A DNA stretch of 64,000 nt from Mytilisepta virgata (lineage: Eukaryota; Mollusca; Bivalvia; Mytilida; Mytilidae). Where the stretch lies: the NCBI GenBank assembly GCA_028015205.1, contig CM051514.1, positions 39,448,150-39,512,149 on the forward strand. The letters are read 5' to 3'. Shown here piece after piece: positions 1-12,798 of this stretch (position 1 is the first letter of the stretch; each line of letters opens with the position of its first letter). Below the pieces are notes generated by a model that did no database searches, was not told where the DNA came from, and saw only the letters and a list, made by a program, of their open reading frames with translations. The position numbers and the translations under genes are program-made.

Positions 1-71
1 CTTAACACAAAACTTAACCGAATAAGGGTAAATCTATATGCCCCAGCCACATTTGTGGCGGGGCATAAAAA
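1..71 (-). mobile_element. Helitron-like element family c, 5' end, cut by window edge
   Basis: On the - strand it starts A|TTTTTATGCCCC and continues into a GC-rich palindrome (34-66) and then AACTTAACCGAATAAGGG-type sequence also found at 38700-38778 and, inverted, at 31106-31210. Only the 5' end lies in the window. Confidence 0.6.
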
Positions 72-3000
72 TTGATCACCACCATGCACAAGTGCATACA
101 ACTACTGTAAATTTTCTTTCAATATGTTTGAACAAAGTTGACTTCCAAGACATGCATGTTACTTGTTAAAATTTGTAAATTTTAGCAAAAATACAGTGTC
201 TTGTTCAGCTTATGAAGAATGTGGAAAAAGTCATTGGGGTTGAGATACAATGTGAAAATATTGCGTGACCCGACACCAAATAAAGTTATTCTATACTACA
301 AGGTATTAGTATTTATTGTATCATTGTTTTTTGTTGTCAGTATTTCTGGTTTTGTATGTATTTTTCAAAGAATATATGCCAGACCTTCTCTTGTTGTGGC
401 CGCCATCTTGTCGCCTTTGCTGTACGTTTAAAAATAAACGAAAGATTACATTTTGAAGGGGGCTTGTCGATTGTAGAAAAAAATCTGTAACAACGTAATA
501 ATGTCAAACTGCGCTGAAAAAGATATAATACAAATCTTATATATGGGGATCTTGGTGGGGCTCTCAAATTGTGTATTCATGATACTATATACATTGCAAA
601 TTATAGCTTAAAAAATTGACAAAATTTACCAGAAATTTCTAAGGCTCTTCCTTTTGATTCAGAGCTGGGACTATTATAACTAACTTAGTTATTGTTAAAA
701 CTGTTTGTTTTAATTGTTTTGGTTTTTGATGGTTGTGTTTATTAATTCATCATTATATCTTTAACAGGATTTCCAACATTTTGATCTCCATGCTGATGGG
801 CAACATAAATTGTCAGTCAACGAAATGGCCATACAGTGCATCAAATTTATTTCAGTATTTTGTGATACATTTTATTAAATTAATAATTTAGAAGGAGTAA
901 TTATCGACGATAAAGTACAATAAATGATGGATATATGGTTAAATTGTATGTCATCGTGATACAAACTGGGTTAAACATAGGTTTGTTAAAATCATTATGT
1001 GCAAATGAAGCGCATATCTTTTGAAAAGGTTGTTAAATGCAATAAAAAAATATTGGCAATATAGGCCGATATGAGACAGCAGATTTTGGGAGCAATTTTG
1101 TGTATCATGTACATATTGTTATTTTCTGTAACCAGTATATTTTTCCTAAAATTCTTTATCAAGTTTAAATTATTGTTTATACTGAAGAACATTATATTAT
1201 ATTCTGTATTTTTATGTTTTTCTTGTCAATATTATTTTTTATTCTATAACTCAATGCTCATTTCACCTGGTTGGTACAAGGACGTATAACTAATATACGT
1301 CCTTGGTTGGTATTACTAGGTTAAATAATTTTGTTCCAATTTCATCTTAATTTTACACTGATTGTTATAGATTTTGACGTTTGTTTTAATTGTTAATAAT
1401 CCAAATTTACGTGTAAATTTTCTTTTGGCTATTGTACAGTGAGAATAGGGGTGGGCTGTGTTTAATCCCAGTTTTGAACACTTGTACTTTTAATAAACTA
1501 AAACAAATTTGGTTTTGAATAGTTTAAATATTTTTCTCCATGCTTATGAGTTTTTTTAGGTATGAAAAATAGTTCAAAGTAGAGAAACTAATTAAAGCTT
1601 TGAAAAGCTAGGGCATATACTTAAATTTGTAATATTTGAATGTATTTGATGTTTGTATTATAAATTGACCATCTGTTTTGTTGCAGTTGATTGAATAATT
1701 AATTAATGGATTAATTATCAAAGTTATCATGAAGGTTGACATTCCGGTAATACACTTATAATAAAATAAATATATTTCAAAGTGATTATCAAACGGTCAA
1801 ACCATTGATTAAAATTAATGATAATTAATAATAATATATTAAAATAAATTATGGTCTGATAATAACACGATTCAACTTAATTTTAAAATAACAGACCATA
1901 CTGTAATAAATTAATATGTTGAAATTTATTCATATATTATAATATGAGAAGGAAATATACTGCCAATAATAATTCAATATATATGAGAATCTAAATGTGG
2001 GTGACTGTTATCTGAGAAACTAGTAAGTTTTAAAGTTAAGTTATTCCCTATCCTGTAGAATTTTATGGGGCTTAAATCTTTATGTCATAAATTCTAAATT
2101 GCTCAGATTAGCTGAGTTAAAACATAGATTTGGTCAGTTATAAAATGCATTTATTTTCTTCTTTCTTTTCTCTCCAGAAAGTCGTATAATACAATAAGCA
2201 GTTTATCTTGTGCAATTGTTAATTTCTACCTTCTAAATCGTTATTTTTTTCCTCAGTTTTGTTTATTCATTTTGAATTAATCTTTAAATTGTTGTACATT
2301 CATCCTGGGATGTTAGTTAAAATAGTCCCAGATTCATAGGTCTATTTTCTTTATTTTCATGACTTTTGAACACATCAGGAACTGTATATGAACTTTTATA
2401 TGATCCCTGAAAACATCCAATCCATCACAAATATGCCTCGGACGGGTAACTCGAATCGGGAGGTTTTCGGTGTTTGCGGGAGGTTTTCGGTGATTCGATG
2501 TACCGGCCTCGGACAGACAATATACGATTTATTTCATCAAAATCAATCTAAATATCTTTCAATCCCCTCAAAAAGCAACGCTTTGAAACTTTTGATTTTA
2601 CCCATTTCCATGATTTAAAAAATGGCGATTCGTCGTAAAAAGTGCGCGCACTGAAAATTGGTGCATATCAAAACCTTTCCTTTATTCACATGAAGACGTT
2701 TTTTGACCGTTTCCGGATGTTGTAAATTGAGGTCAAGGTCATTGATTATGAATGGCAACCCTAAGGAAGTTGTCCCGTGAAGGAAAGTCGTTTTATCGCA
2801 TTTTTAGACAAATTAAGACTGGAAGTCATAAAAATAAGTATGTATTTAACCATCCTAATGTATACTGGACGTAACATATTAGTTTTTTTCGCAAAAACTC
2901 ACATTGTTTTGTCTTTAGAAAAGATATATTGTTGGGTGGCCCATCTCAGAACTTGACAGATTGCTAGTGTCAAGTATTAGAATTAGCCCAGATTTAAGTA

Positions 3001-3438
3001 TTAAAATCATTAAATTAGATATAAATTTAAATTAAATATTAAATAATTGAGAGGTTTTTGAATCATCTATTGCAGTGTAAAACTTTTATTCATGAAAATG
3101 ATGTTTAAGATAGTTTCATAACAATTATTGATATTATTATATAACTAGTCAAGAGTTCTTGTTATCTATAACACTAAAAACAGTTTTCCTTTTGCATGTT
3201 GATTTAAGATGTCCTACTTTGGATATAATACTTTAATCGGTTAATAGAACTTCACTATTTTCATTATCACATATTATGAATTAAACTATATTCGAAGCAG
3301 GACCGCTGCATATCCTTGTGCTACTCTTGTGTTTTTGAAATCCATACAATCTAAACTAGTGCTGTTGCTATAGTGATTCCAATTATATATGGTTGCTAAG
3401 TGTAATCACAAATAAAGTAGTCTTTCAGGAAATTTTAA
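72..3438. other. No gene recognised; AT-rich with one perfect hairpin and a CpG-rich patch
   Basis: Long AT-rich stretch with no convincing coding exon. It contains a YY1-like AAGATGGCGGCC on the - strand near 395-410, a perfect 12-bp stem hairpin at 1277-1305, very AT-rich sequence at 1680-1990, and an unusually CpG-rich patch at 2430-2660. The COQ10 start exon could lie here but I cannot identify it. Confidence 0.4.
1277..1305. repeat. Perfect inverted repeat, 12-bp arms, 5-nt loop
   Basis: CAAGGACGTATA, five bases, then its exact reverse complement. No T-run follows and no gene is adjacent. It may be the end of a decayed foldback element. Confidence 0.6.
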
Positions 3439-4197
3439 TCTGGGTCCGTTCACTCTAATACCTGTTTGCCCTAATACCTGTCCTGGGTCTGTTCGCCCTG
3501 ATTTAATTTTATTATGTTGTATTGTTGTATAATGTATATATTTGAAAAAAGTATGTTAAAGTTTGTATACAATTTCTCCGAATATTTATGTTGTGTTGCC
3601 GCAGGGATCATGTAATACTATCATGAAAAACTTCATATACAGTTCCTGATTGCTGCTACCAGAAAATAAGTTTCTGTGTTTTCCAGGAGTACAAGGTATT
3701 TAATATAAAACAACTGAAGACTAAGTTATCTGTATGTATTTATCTTTATTGATACATTTTTACAATATCAAAACACAGATTTATTTCCTAAAAAGTATTT
3801 TAAAGAGCATTGAATTGAAATACTATAAATAAAAAAAGATACCAAAAAGACACAATCACACAGCTCTACATTTATCATGTTTATACACCATGATTTTATA
3901 AATATCTTGAACTTAGTCATCATCAAAACACACTTGAGATCAAAGAAGCCAAGCTGCGAAAAAAAAATTCCCTATCATGTCTTACAATTCATTGTTTTAA
4001 CTCATTCCAAGCTGACTAGGTTATTTTAAAAACTTTACTTTCTAGAACAAACAATTAATTTAAAAAAATTCACTGTTTTTTTCATGAAATTTGGGATAAA
4101 AGTATTTTCTTATTAATATTAATACATTTTTTATAAAAATACATGTAGGGCGAACTAACCCAGGGTGAACGGACTCAATGGGCGAAAGGACCCGATA
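3439..4197. repeat. Possible MITE with GGGTCCGTTCGCCC-like ends
   Basis: The left end has GGGTCCGTTCACTC and GGGTCTGTTCGCCC; the right end carries the inverted GGTGAACGGACTC and GGGCGAAAGGACCC. The inside is AT-rich and non-coding. Ends are degenerate and the target duplication is unclear. Confidence 0.4.
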
Positions 4198-4260
4198 CCA
4201 GGAAATTTACTAAAATTGGAATCACATATTTTGAAATTCAACTGATCTAGATTAGTCTTA

Positions 4261-4653
4261 AGGATGCTCGCTGGTCATGTTTTGGTCTTTTTTCAGATTT
4301 TTGGAATCCTCAGGTTTTATCCATTTCTTAAACATGAAATTTTTTGCCCATGAACCCCCACTTTTTCTTTTACAATTCAATCATATATACCTTAAAATGG
4401 TATTTGACAAAATTTTGTGAAATCCTTTTTATTATTCATACATCTTTGAGAGACTGAAGTTGTCAATGCAAAGACAATGAAAAATCCAAAGAAAACCCAT
4501 TTCCTGCAAATTTTCAAGGCCTTATAGCTCTAAAATGAGCACATGAACCTATATTTTTTTCTTGTTTATTTGTTTAGTATTCATATGTTTTCTCAAACTA
4601 AAACACCTATTTCAAATCCTATTTATTTCCTAATAATCCAGCGATCACCCTTA
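4261..4653. mobile_element. MITE with TTAA target duplication (GGATGCTCGCTGG family)
   Basis: TTAA|GGATGCTCGCTGG on the left and CCAGCGATCACCC|TTAA on the right form imperfect terminal inverted repeats directly flanked by TTAA, the target of piggyBac-type transposases. No coding capacity. A related left end occurs near 11895 (TTTAAGGATGTTCGCTG). Confidence 0.6.
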
Positions 4654-4895
4654 AAGCTAATATGATCCAAAAAAATCTACAGTTGCTAAGTAAAATTCCA
4701 AAAATAATAGTCTTAGACACTTTCAGGAAATTTTATACCAAAGTTGGAATATCATATTTTTGACATCTAGATGATCCTAATATGTGTTACTGCTGATGTG
4801 ATCCAGTAAATACATGGTTTCTTGTCAAAAATCAAAAAAATAATGGTCTTTGAGACCTCCAGGAAATTTACCAAAGTTGGAACCGCATCTTAAAA

Positions 4896-5390
4896 CAATT
4901 CTGAAACCTTTAGCACAATCTACATAAGTTGTACAATAACTGAGCCAACTCTCAGTTCCCTATTCCAAATAACATGAGAGGAATTGTGTGACAAAGGAAT
5001 AATGTATCCTAAGCCTACCTGCATAGCCAGGCCCCCAGGTGCACTATTCAAATTCTGAACATTTGGCACAATCTACATTGGGAGGGCAGTTACTGAACCA
5101 ACTTTCAGTTCCGTATTCTAAATAACTTCAGAGGAGTTGTGTGACAAAGGAATAATGTACCCTTAGGCTCCCTTTGTAGCCCAGCTGCAAGGGGCACTAT
5201 TCAAATTCTAAAACCTTTGGCACAGTCCCCACACACAGTGCAATAAATGGCCCAAGTTTCATCTTTCTACATCCATTGGTTACTGAGATTATCCTGGACA
5301 TTTACTAACGTACGTACAAACCTATGTACGTATGACGAACAGCAAAACAATATCTTCACGCTTCGTTGATATATGTGCACCTTTTATTTT
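4896..5390. repeat. Tandem-repeat core, about 155-bp units
   Basis: Three degenerate units keyed by TTTGGCACA-like sequence near 4908, 5061 and 5218, each followed by CAACT(C/T)TCAGTTCC and GTGTGACAAAGGAATAATGTA-like blocks. Resembles the core of the Helitron-like elements elsewhere in the window, but the termini are not clear. Confidence 0.5.
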
Positions 5391-5449
5391 TGGACAGATT
5401 TAAAATATGACTTCATTGCTTGCTGTAGCAGGCCCACTTATCTTTCTAA

Positions 5450-5785
5450 TTCATAACAATTACACATATGGTTAAGTGTTTACAAAATATAGAGTAATTT
5501 GACAAAATAGTTCCCATTTGATGCATGTGTATTACCCATATTAGACACATACAATTGTTGAAAAATGTATTCCTAACTAATATTGGCTATAAAGGATATT
5601 GAAAATTTGTTAAGAGCAGATTTTGCAACTGCACTGTATACTCATATGTAATTAACTAGAATGAAATAAACAAACTAAGGAAATAATATTACAGTGAATG
5701 ATGAATGACATTCTTGGATATTTGAAATAAAACAGAATAATGTGAATATTTAACATTATCAATTGAGAGAAATAAGCAGGTACCT
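5450..5785. repeat. Dispersed repeat paralogous to 18045-18375
   Basis: Shares long blocks with 18045-18375, for example AAATAAACAAACTAAGG, AATAATATTACAG and AAATAAAACAGAATAA, in the same order and orientation. About 12.6 kb apart. Either a dispersed repeat or an old segmental duplication. Confidence 0.65.
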
Positions 5786-6057
5786 AGTGTGTGTCATCTT
5801 TAATGCCAAGAGTTTTTATTTAGCATTCTTTTATCGTTGTACATGTATATTGATTACAAATACAGTTGAAGATATGAATGTCCCATTTTGGATAGATTTG
5901 ATGATTTTTCACACATGTTTAAAAATGGCATGCTGTCTGTTAAAAAATATGTGGTTTTACCTGTTTTACTAGATAAGAGAGTTATTGTATTAATTTATTC
6001 AGAACATTTTAGCTGCAAAAATGGCCTTTGGATGAATATGATCACATTTGTTTTCAG

Positions 6058-6097
6058 ACCTGTTGGCCACAGAGGTCTCCACAATTGGTACTACTAA
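6058..6097 (+). CDS. COQ10: COQ10 candidate upstream exon (40 nt)
   Basis: A TTTTCAG acceptor at 6051-6057 and a GTATGT donor at 6098 bound a 40-nt segment that is open in the frame of the next exon (reads [12 protein letters not shown], then K across the junction). It has no in-frame ATG: upstream in the same frame are stops at 6033 and 6039, so another exon must supply the start. The splice sites are good but the sequence is not conserved in the family, so it could be spurious or alternative. Confidence 0.4.
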
Positions 6098-9000
6098 GTA
6101 TGTATATCTGAGACTATGATAGTGGTTTACAATTATTTGGTCTTTATTTCAGGACTGCAGTATTAGCATGCTATCCAACAATAACATGTTACAGTCATGA
6201 TGACCTGTGCATTTTACAAAGAAGATGTTTATTCAATTTACCAAAATTACCTGGTCCATTTCCAACCAGCAATAAGAGAAAAGATTACTCTGAAAGAAGA
6301 CTGTTGGGGTAAAATTTTAAAAAATTAATTGCATCAAGCAATTAATTAAATTTATAGGCGTCTCAAACTTGGCCTTTGACAAGAGTTCAGGCAACCGACC
6401 AAATTTCATGGTAACTCCAACTTGATCCCTGTATTTTACATGTATTAGAAATACAACCTGCGAAGTCAGGGTTTTGTATCCACATTTGTTTCTACAAACC
6501 CCTGACAACACTCATTCATATTTTACAGGTAGGAAGTGAACGATTTTCATTGGTTACTTCTCAAGGTCAAATGAGAATCCATTTGCGTCAAAGGTAGAAT
6601 TTTCTAGGTCACACACCAGGCAGTGATATGTTCGACCCGCTAAATATGAATGAGTATTGTCAGAGTTTGTATGGTCGAACGTGGATACCAAACCCTGACT
6701 TGGGAGGATGTAAAAATAGAAAACTTTCACTTTTTCAATTTCCCACAAGACATAAGAAGAAAACTGCGGTAAAATATAAAAAAATTAAGATAAATTTAAA
6801 GATTTTTAAAATGATATTAAAGAAGCATTTATTTTAAGATAAGAGTATAAGGCAAATTAAACTTTCATTTTGAAAGGATGAGAACTTGAAAATAAAAACA
6901 TTAATCATAGATAATATAACAATAAAAATACATTAAATATATGTTATATTCACAAAAATTTAAATAAGAATTCAAAGATATGTGAGCTTTTCTCATTATG
7001 TAATATCAAATTTTCTTGTATTTTTTTTTTTTTTTTAAGGAAAAACTGTTGACCCAAATATTGTCATGTCTTGCCTGCGATGAAAGTCACAGGAATTACT
7101 TTCCAATGGCAGTGGCAAAAACTTTTTTAAAACCTTAATAATTTTGTGCACATAATACAGTATTAATACATTGGTCTTTGGTCCACGGATACATCATGAT
7201 ATAAACTCTGCAGCAGTATACTCTTCATGTAACCTTGACCTCATTTTCATGGTTCATTGACTTTGTAACAAATATGTAATAATATCTACATCAAAGTCCA
7301 TTTTTTGGCAACTGTAATACCTAGACCAACCATATTTGGTCTATAGATAGTTCTTAGTGAGTACATGACAATCTGACACCTGTATCCGAATCATGACCGA
7401 ATTTTAATGCTTGAGTGACTTGCAGGACACATTTTCATGATTTTTCGGCAACTGTAATATTTAGACCCACTATATTTTGTATATAGATTCTTGATGGGTA
7501 CATATCAGTCTGATACCAGTCTCCAAACCTTTAATCTCAATTTCAGTGTTCTGTGACTTGCATTACATTTTCTTGATTAAGTCCATTTCTTAGCAACAAT
7601 AATACCTAATCGCACTATATTTGGTCAATGGAAAGCCTGTCTGAGACCTTGAGCTGAATTTCACACTTGAATGTTTTCATGATTAAGTCCATTTCTCTGC
7701 TGCTTTATTATATGGTCTGTAGATAATTCTTGGCATTCCACAAGAAGGTGTCATTTTGACAACTGACCTTGACCTCAATTTCATACTTGAGTGACTCTCT
7801 CAGATAAATCCATTTCTCAACAAATTTTATATGTAGACCCACCAATTTTGGTCTATAGATACTTTTTGGTGGGTACATACCACTCTGAGACCTGTCAAAT
7901 GACCTTAGATATGCTTGAGTGAGATGCATCAGATTTTTCAGACGAATGTCACCTTACCATAACTATTTCTTTTAATGCATTTTCTTGAGTTACAATGTTG
8001 GGTATCAGATAATCTTTATTCTGTGTCCATGTGCGTAGTCAGGCGAGAAATTTAAAGATTTTTGTTACTTGTTTTTGATATGAATTTGGTAGTACGTGTC
8101 CACTTTTATAAGGTTAGAACTTTTTGTAAAATTAACAAAAAATAAAGTTAAATGAACAACAGTGGTGAGGTAATTCATCAGAACAGTTATAATTAAGCAA
8201 TCTCATCAGTTCATATTATCATAACCCATATACAGCCAAACTTTAATTTCCTAATATTTAATAAGAAATACATTAGCATGCTAAATTGTATAGATTATTG
8301 AGTCATGAGCATTGTTCAATACCAAATATCCTTCCAGATATTCGATGGAACAGATGTATAAGGTAGTTGCTGATGTAGAAAAATACCATGAATTTGTACC
8401 TTGGTGTAAAAAGTCAACAATATTCAACAAGAAAGCAAATGGTTTTTTATGTAAATTAGAGATTGGGTTTCCTCCCTTGACTGAGAGGTACACTTCCTGT
8501 GTGACACTGGCTAAACCAAATCTTGTCAGGGTTAGTATACATGTATACTCTAAAAGAAATTCTAGCAAAGAGAATTATTATTAACAGGATAGAAACATAG
8601 CTTCAGAATTTCTTAGATTAGGCTAATGAGTGTCAAGTTTATAAAATCAAAATCCAAAATATTTTACTAAATTTATAAATACAAAGGGATTTTTAATTGG
8701 TAATTACTGTCTGGACACCTCAGTTCATAAAATGGATTTTTCTAAATTTGAATACCTTAATCCATGTGAATTGTCTAGTCACTTGGGTGAGAGATGCAAT
8801 GAGCTATGTCGTAACTGAAACAATTGAACTTAGCTGATTTTGTTCAATCTTGTCTTCCAGAGAAACAAAAAAATTCTGTCTATGGAATTTTCAATGTAAA
8901 AGGGAGATAACTCCAATGAGATTGTATAAAATTAAGTATTACAACCCCCGTGTTGCAGGAAATATGCACAAATCACATTAAAAATATTTCAAATAACAAT

Positions 9001-10585
9001 TTTACAAATTTTAGGATAGGTCTGAGTTGATAAATTCAGATTATTATTTTTTTGAAATTTTTAAGGGCATTCATTTTTCTATTGGATATTCTCCATTCAG
9101 AATCATTTGTGAGGTCTACAAACATAATCTTTGTAAACAACTTAAAAAAAAAATAATGGTTTCTTGCACGACCTAATAAGGTTAATTAACCAAGAAAAGA
9201 TTTCTAATAATTCTAACGTTTAGACTTTCAATATGTGAAAAATTCTACAAGCTGAGGTTTCCAGACAGTAGGACTGAAAATTTGTGAATCTCATGTCAAA
9301 ACCTTGAGACTTTAAAGATATGCTTTGAACCAGCTCAATAAATGAGGATTGATCAACAGTTTTGTTCTGGTTGTCTACGTAATTGTAAATATTTCTACAC
9401 AACTCATTCTAAACAATCCACCCCACCCAGTCATTGGTTAAACACAAGACAAGAATAAGTTTCAGTAAATACTGTACATAGTACATGTAAATTGAAAAAA
9501 ATAGTAAAAAAATAAAAACTGACATGACAAGCTTGGTTCTTAGAATACATTCTGTTATATAACAACTATCTCAGTGTGATAAGTTTGTGATGAATTTTGT
9601 AATAGGGCCATTTTGACATCATTAGAAACATAAATCGATGATACAAAAGACAACCATTGGAAACGCAGGGTACTGACATGGAAGATGGTTTAACCTGTTT
9701 ATGAGTACTCTGCCTCTATCTTCAATAGTATACATTACTAATTAGATGTGCTGATCTACAGAAATTAAAAAAAAACTTTGTATATTTTCAATTACATTTT
9801 CTCTTTTAGTCGGAATGTACAGATGGAATGCTTTTTAACCATCTATTAACAACATGGCAGTTCAGCCCTGGTCTGACTGATAACCCACTAACTTGCACTT
9901 TAGACTTTTCTGTAAGTACATATTTATATTCTATAAAAACACTTAAATCTTCAGAAGAAAAACAGATTACGAAAAATCATATCTTTTTGTCTTGCATAGT
10001 GTGCACAAGCAATGATAAACAAGTAAAACAGCACCCAAGTTTATTTGCCAATTTCTTCAAACCGTGGTCACATGCTCGTCTCGAGTGCGGAAGGTCAAGG
10101 ATTTGATCCCAGTCGGGTCAAACCAAAGACATTTAAATTGGTATTTGCTGCTTCTCCGCCATGCACACGGCATATAGGAGTAAGAGCAACGGACAGGTCA
10201 GCTAGGAGGCAGTATAATATGTCGGAGTAATGGTTGCCAGTTCATCCATCCAATTTTTTCATAATATATACATTTCCTTGAAAGATATTTAGCATTTAAA
10301 AAATTAATATTGTCTGTTTTATTCAATCTTACAAGGGAAACACAACAACACTGTATATTAAAAGTTGTGTAATGATTTTATTTTGAAATTCCATGCTGAA
10401 TAGTTTGTCTTTTATTTCAGGTTTCATTTGAATTTCGATATGCACTGCATTCTCAGCTTTCCACACTTTTCTTTGATGAAGTAGTCAAGCAAATGGTGAA
10501 CTCATTTCTCAAGAGAGCTCATGAACAGTATGGTGCACCATCTATTAAAAAACAAAAACCAAAAATATTGTTGTATAACAGTTGA
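6058..10585 (+). CDS. COQ10: Coenzyme Q-binding protein COQ10 homologue, multi-exon, 5' start exon not found
   Basis: COQ10 proteins are mitochondrial inner-membrane-associated START/polyketide-cyclase lipid-binding proteins that bind coenzyme Q and are needed for its function in respiration. Exons seen: 6058-6097 (tentative), 6153-6308, 8338-8530, 9810-9911 and 10421-10585. All junctions are GT/AG and keep one frame. Recognisable family blocks, in order: [12 protein letters not shown] at the start of the mature domain, [64 protein letters not shown]. From 6154 to the stop there are 204 residues, against roughly 240 in vertebrate COQ10 proteins, so only the N-terminal targeting region is missing. 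The visible N-terminal part is not strongly acidic, which suits a presequence. Introns carry tandem repeats and a SINE. Family identity is secure; the transcript start is unknown. Confidence 0.93.
6153..6308 (+). CDS. COQ10: COQ10 exon: end of targeting region and start of mature domain
   Basis: Acceptor TTATTTCAG, donor GG|GTAAAA. It ends in [13 protein letters not shown], which matches the conserved KRKEYSERRI(I/L)G block of animal COQ10. The part before this block is Cys/Leu-rich and not conserved, as expected for a mitochondrial presequence. Confidence 0.85.
7140..7930. repeat. Tandem repeat of about 140-bp units in COQ10 intron
   Basis: About five degenerate units keyed by GCAACTGTAATA near 7308 and 7449, then CAACAATAATACC (7594) and CAACAAATTTTATATG (7819), each followed by TTTGGTCTATAGATA and GTCTGA(G/T)ACC-like blocks. 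Confidence 0.6.
8338..8530 (+). CDS. COQ10: COQ10 exon: N-terminal half of START domain
   Basis: Acceptor CTTCCAG, donor AGG|GTTAGT. The first base completes a Gly codon split across the intron. It encodes [24 protein letters not shown] and [14 protein letters not shown], all close to vertebrate COQ10A/B. Confidence 0.93.
9810..9911 (+). CDS. COQ10: COQ10 exon: central START domain
   Basis: Acceptor CTCTTTTAG, donor TCT|GTAAGT, phase 0 at both ends, 34 codons. Contains [15 protein letters not shown] and TCTLDFS, matching CTDGKLFNH, W(R/K)FSPG and TC(T/L)VDFS in vertebrate homologues. Confidence 0.92.
10073..10240 (+). mobile_element. tRNA-derived SINE, partial, in COQ10 intron
   Basis: B-box-like GATTTGATCCCAG followed by GGGTCAAACCAAAGACATT and CTCCGCCATGCACACGGCAT, in the same order as the copy at 20345-20680. 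5' head incomplete. Confidence 0.65.
10421..10585 (+). CDS. COQ10: COQ10 terminal coding exon
   Basis: Acceptor TTTATTTCAG at 10411-10420; stop TGA at 10583-10585. Encodes the conserved [19 protein letters not shown] and a Lys-rich C-terminal tail. A candidate AATAAA signal lies at 11130-11135, which would give a 3' UTR of about 550 nt. Confidence 0.93.
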   Translation, partial: VSFEFRYALHSQLSTLFFDEVVKQMVNSFLKRAHEQYGAPSIKKQKPKILLYNS

Positions 10586-12798
10586 TGAAAGCTAACATTA
10601 GGTGTACATGGAAAATGAGAAACTTTTTCAGTTACCTCCACTTGATAAAATTGCCAGAGAAGATAATAAGTTATGAAGCTAAAATTAAAATTATCTTCCC
10701 TTAATTTGATAATTTGAGATAACTGAGGATAGATTCTCACTAGATTATATTCTATATTAATATAAAAAGCAATTGTGATCGAAGTTTTATGTATACAGAA
10801 GATTTTAGAAATATACAATTTTTGTTGTTGAAAATCTTAATTGATTAGATGAGAGGTTAGCTCTTTATTGGGGCTGTAAAATAACTCAGCTTCAAAATAT
10901 TTAAGTGCTTTCCGTAGTTTATTGGATAAAGATGCAAAATAGCGGAATTCACTCTCATGATTTTTTGAGAATTTACCTGGAACAAAATCATTTTTTCATC
11001 CCAAAAACTAAAATCTTCTCAAATGTTTGATGTTGGAAGATGATGTTTTGATTAAGTCAATAGATAACTTTATACTGTTTAGGACCTATGGTAATTTTTT
11101 TCTTTCTAATATGTTGAAAAAGTGATATAAATAAACTGTTCATTTAAATGATTGTAAATCAACCAGTAGCCAAACAATGTTATTAGTTACATAGGATTCA
11201 GACATGTAACATGGGCTCATATTAACCTGTTATGCATTTTATATTTTCCAAGTCACCAGGTTATATGAGCCTTTATTATCTTCCCGAAATCTTTTTAACA
11301 ACTTTATTATACGTCAATAAATTTCATGTTTATGACCGGCAGAACCTCAGTCGATCTGTCACATTTGTTTTGTCAGTACTAAAACACAATATATAAGCAG
11401 GTAAATGAGCAAGATTTTCTTTGACAATATATTATGATAAACCTTTGATTTTATACTTGTTTTATGATATACATGAATTAGTGATACATGTTTGTTTTTC
11501 ATGAAGAAACAATAACTTTAAATTTGTTAATGATCTGTTGAAGTCCAATGATAATTTTGACAGTGAGAGTTTAAAAAAAATTAATATTTATAGTTTACTC
11601 CTATTAATTCTCTTTTAAAACTGATAGTTAGTTGATAACTGGTAGTTTATATTTTTTTTATCTTGAAGTAGCAAATATAAAACAAATATCAACAATGTTC
11701 AGTATTCCAGCTACATGTAGTGCAAAATAGAGAGGTAAAGTGTTCTTTGTCCTCTTTCTTCCCCTGTTATGCTGTCACAGAAGATACACATGTATGATAG
11801 GTATCAACTTATACTGAAGACTACATGACAGACAATGATGAGAAAAACCAATAAATCAATAAAAAGTAATTAATTGTGCTCTTTATACTCCTTTAAGGAT
11901 GTTCGCTGCTCAGTCTCAAAATAACAAGCTTTTCATAACGCTGGTAAATATTGATAGTGGATTAATAAAGTAACTAAAAGAGCGAAAAAAAATCATAGGT
12001 CTGTGTGTTTGTTTTCAAGATATTAGCCATTGAAAATTTGGCAGGAAAAATATGCTCATGATTTTACATAGCTTTATCACTGACAAGTTTTATTTCTCAA
12101 AAACCATTAAATAATAACAAGGATTTTATAAGATTTTTACAAATGGCTTATTATTCTGCATGCAAAAGAATTATGAAAAGAAAAATTGGTATTAGCAGGG
12201 AAAATAATTTATGGCATTCAAATGGATAAATCCAGATGATTCTGAACTAGGATATAGTGCATGAGATATATAGAGAAACACAATACATCATATATGAATG
12301 AGTTGTTAAAGAGAAAATTTTCTAACAAAAATGGGAGACACAAATCTTCCTTCAGGCACAGTATAATGAGACTTTGATATCCAAAAGACTTCCAGCAATT
12401 TCTACTACTAATTGCATTGGTCAACCCTTGACATAAAGCAATTTCACATGTCATAAATTAACACTAGATTTTAACTTACCTTTTAACTGTTATCCTCTTT
12501 CTTTTCGCTAGCTGGAATACTGAGAAAAGATATTTTGGCCAAAAAAAAATTATCAAACAATGTAAACTTACTCCTATAACAGTGTATGACAAATTAAGAT
12601 ATTTTTATTGCAAGTTTATTACTTTATAAGTAGATTGTTTGTTAATATACCATATTTGTAATTTATCCAGGATTAAATATATTTTGTGATTTGTTTTTGG
12701 TATATGAATTTGGTAGTACATGTATTTTTTTATCAGTTGATAGTTTTACTCCAAAGTTATAAGGTTTGATCAGAGTTTTGTAATATTTACTAGAAAAA
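10586..12798. other. COQ10 3' UTR then AT-rich intergenic sequence
   Basis: After the COQ10 stop I see AT-rich non-coding sequence with several AATAAA hexamers. A TTTAAGGATGTTCGCTG end (11893-11909), related to the MITE at 4261, starts here but I could not find its partner end. 12670-12790 resembles 8060-8150. No other gene seen. Confidence 0.4.
11130..11135 (+). terminator. Candidate COQ10 polyadenylation signal
   Basis: AATAAA in the correct orientation about 545 nt after the COQ10 stop. Such hexamers are frequent by chance in DNA this AT-rich, so this is only a candidate. Confidence 0.3.

Noticed and set aside
376..410. Possible start codon ATGGCGGCC on the - strand (Kozak-like CAAGATGGCGGCC)
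   Set aside because: The frame closes after about a dozen codons and no splice donor or family match follows. The same motif is a recurring part of the family a repeats, so a YY1-like or repeat origin is simpler.
5763..6097. Open frames just upstream of COQ10 that might supply its start codon
   Set aside because: None stays open in the COQ10 reading frame: the in-frame ATG at 6021 meets TGA at 6033, and the frame of the ATG at 6032 stops at 6095-6097.
8281..8568. 95-codon open frame on the - strand
   Set aside because: It is antisense to the COQ10 exon at 8338-8530 and mirrors its composition; no family resemblance.
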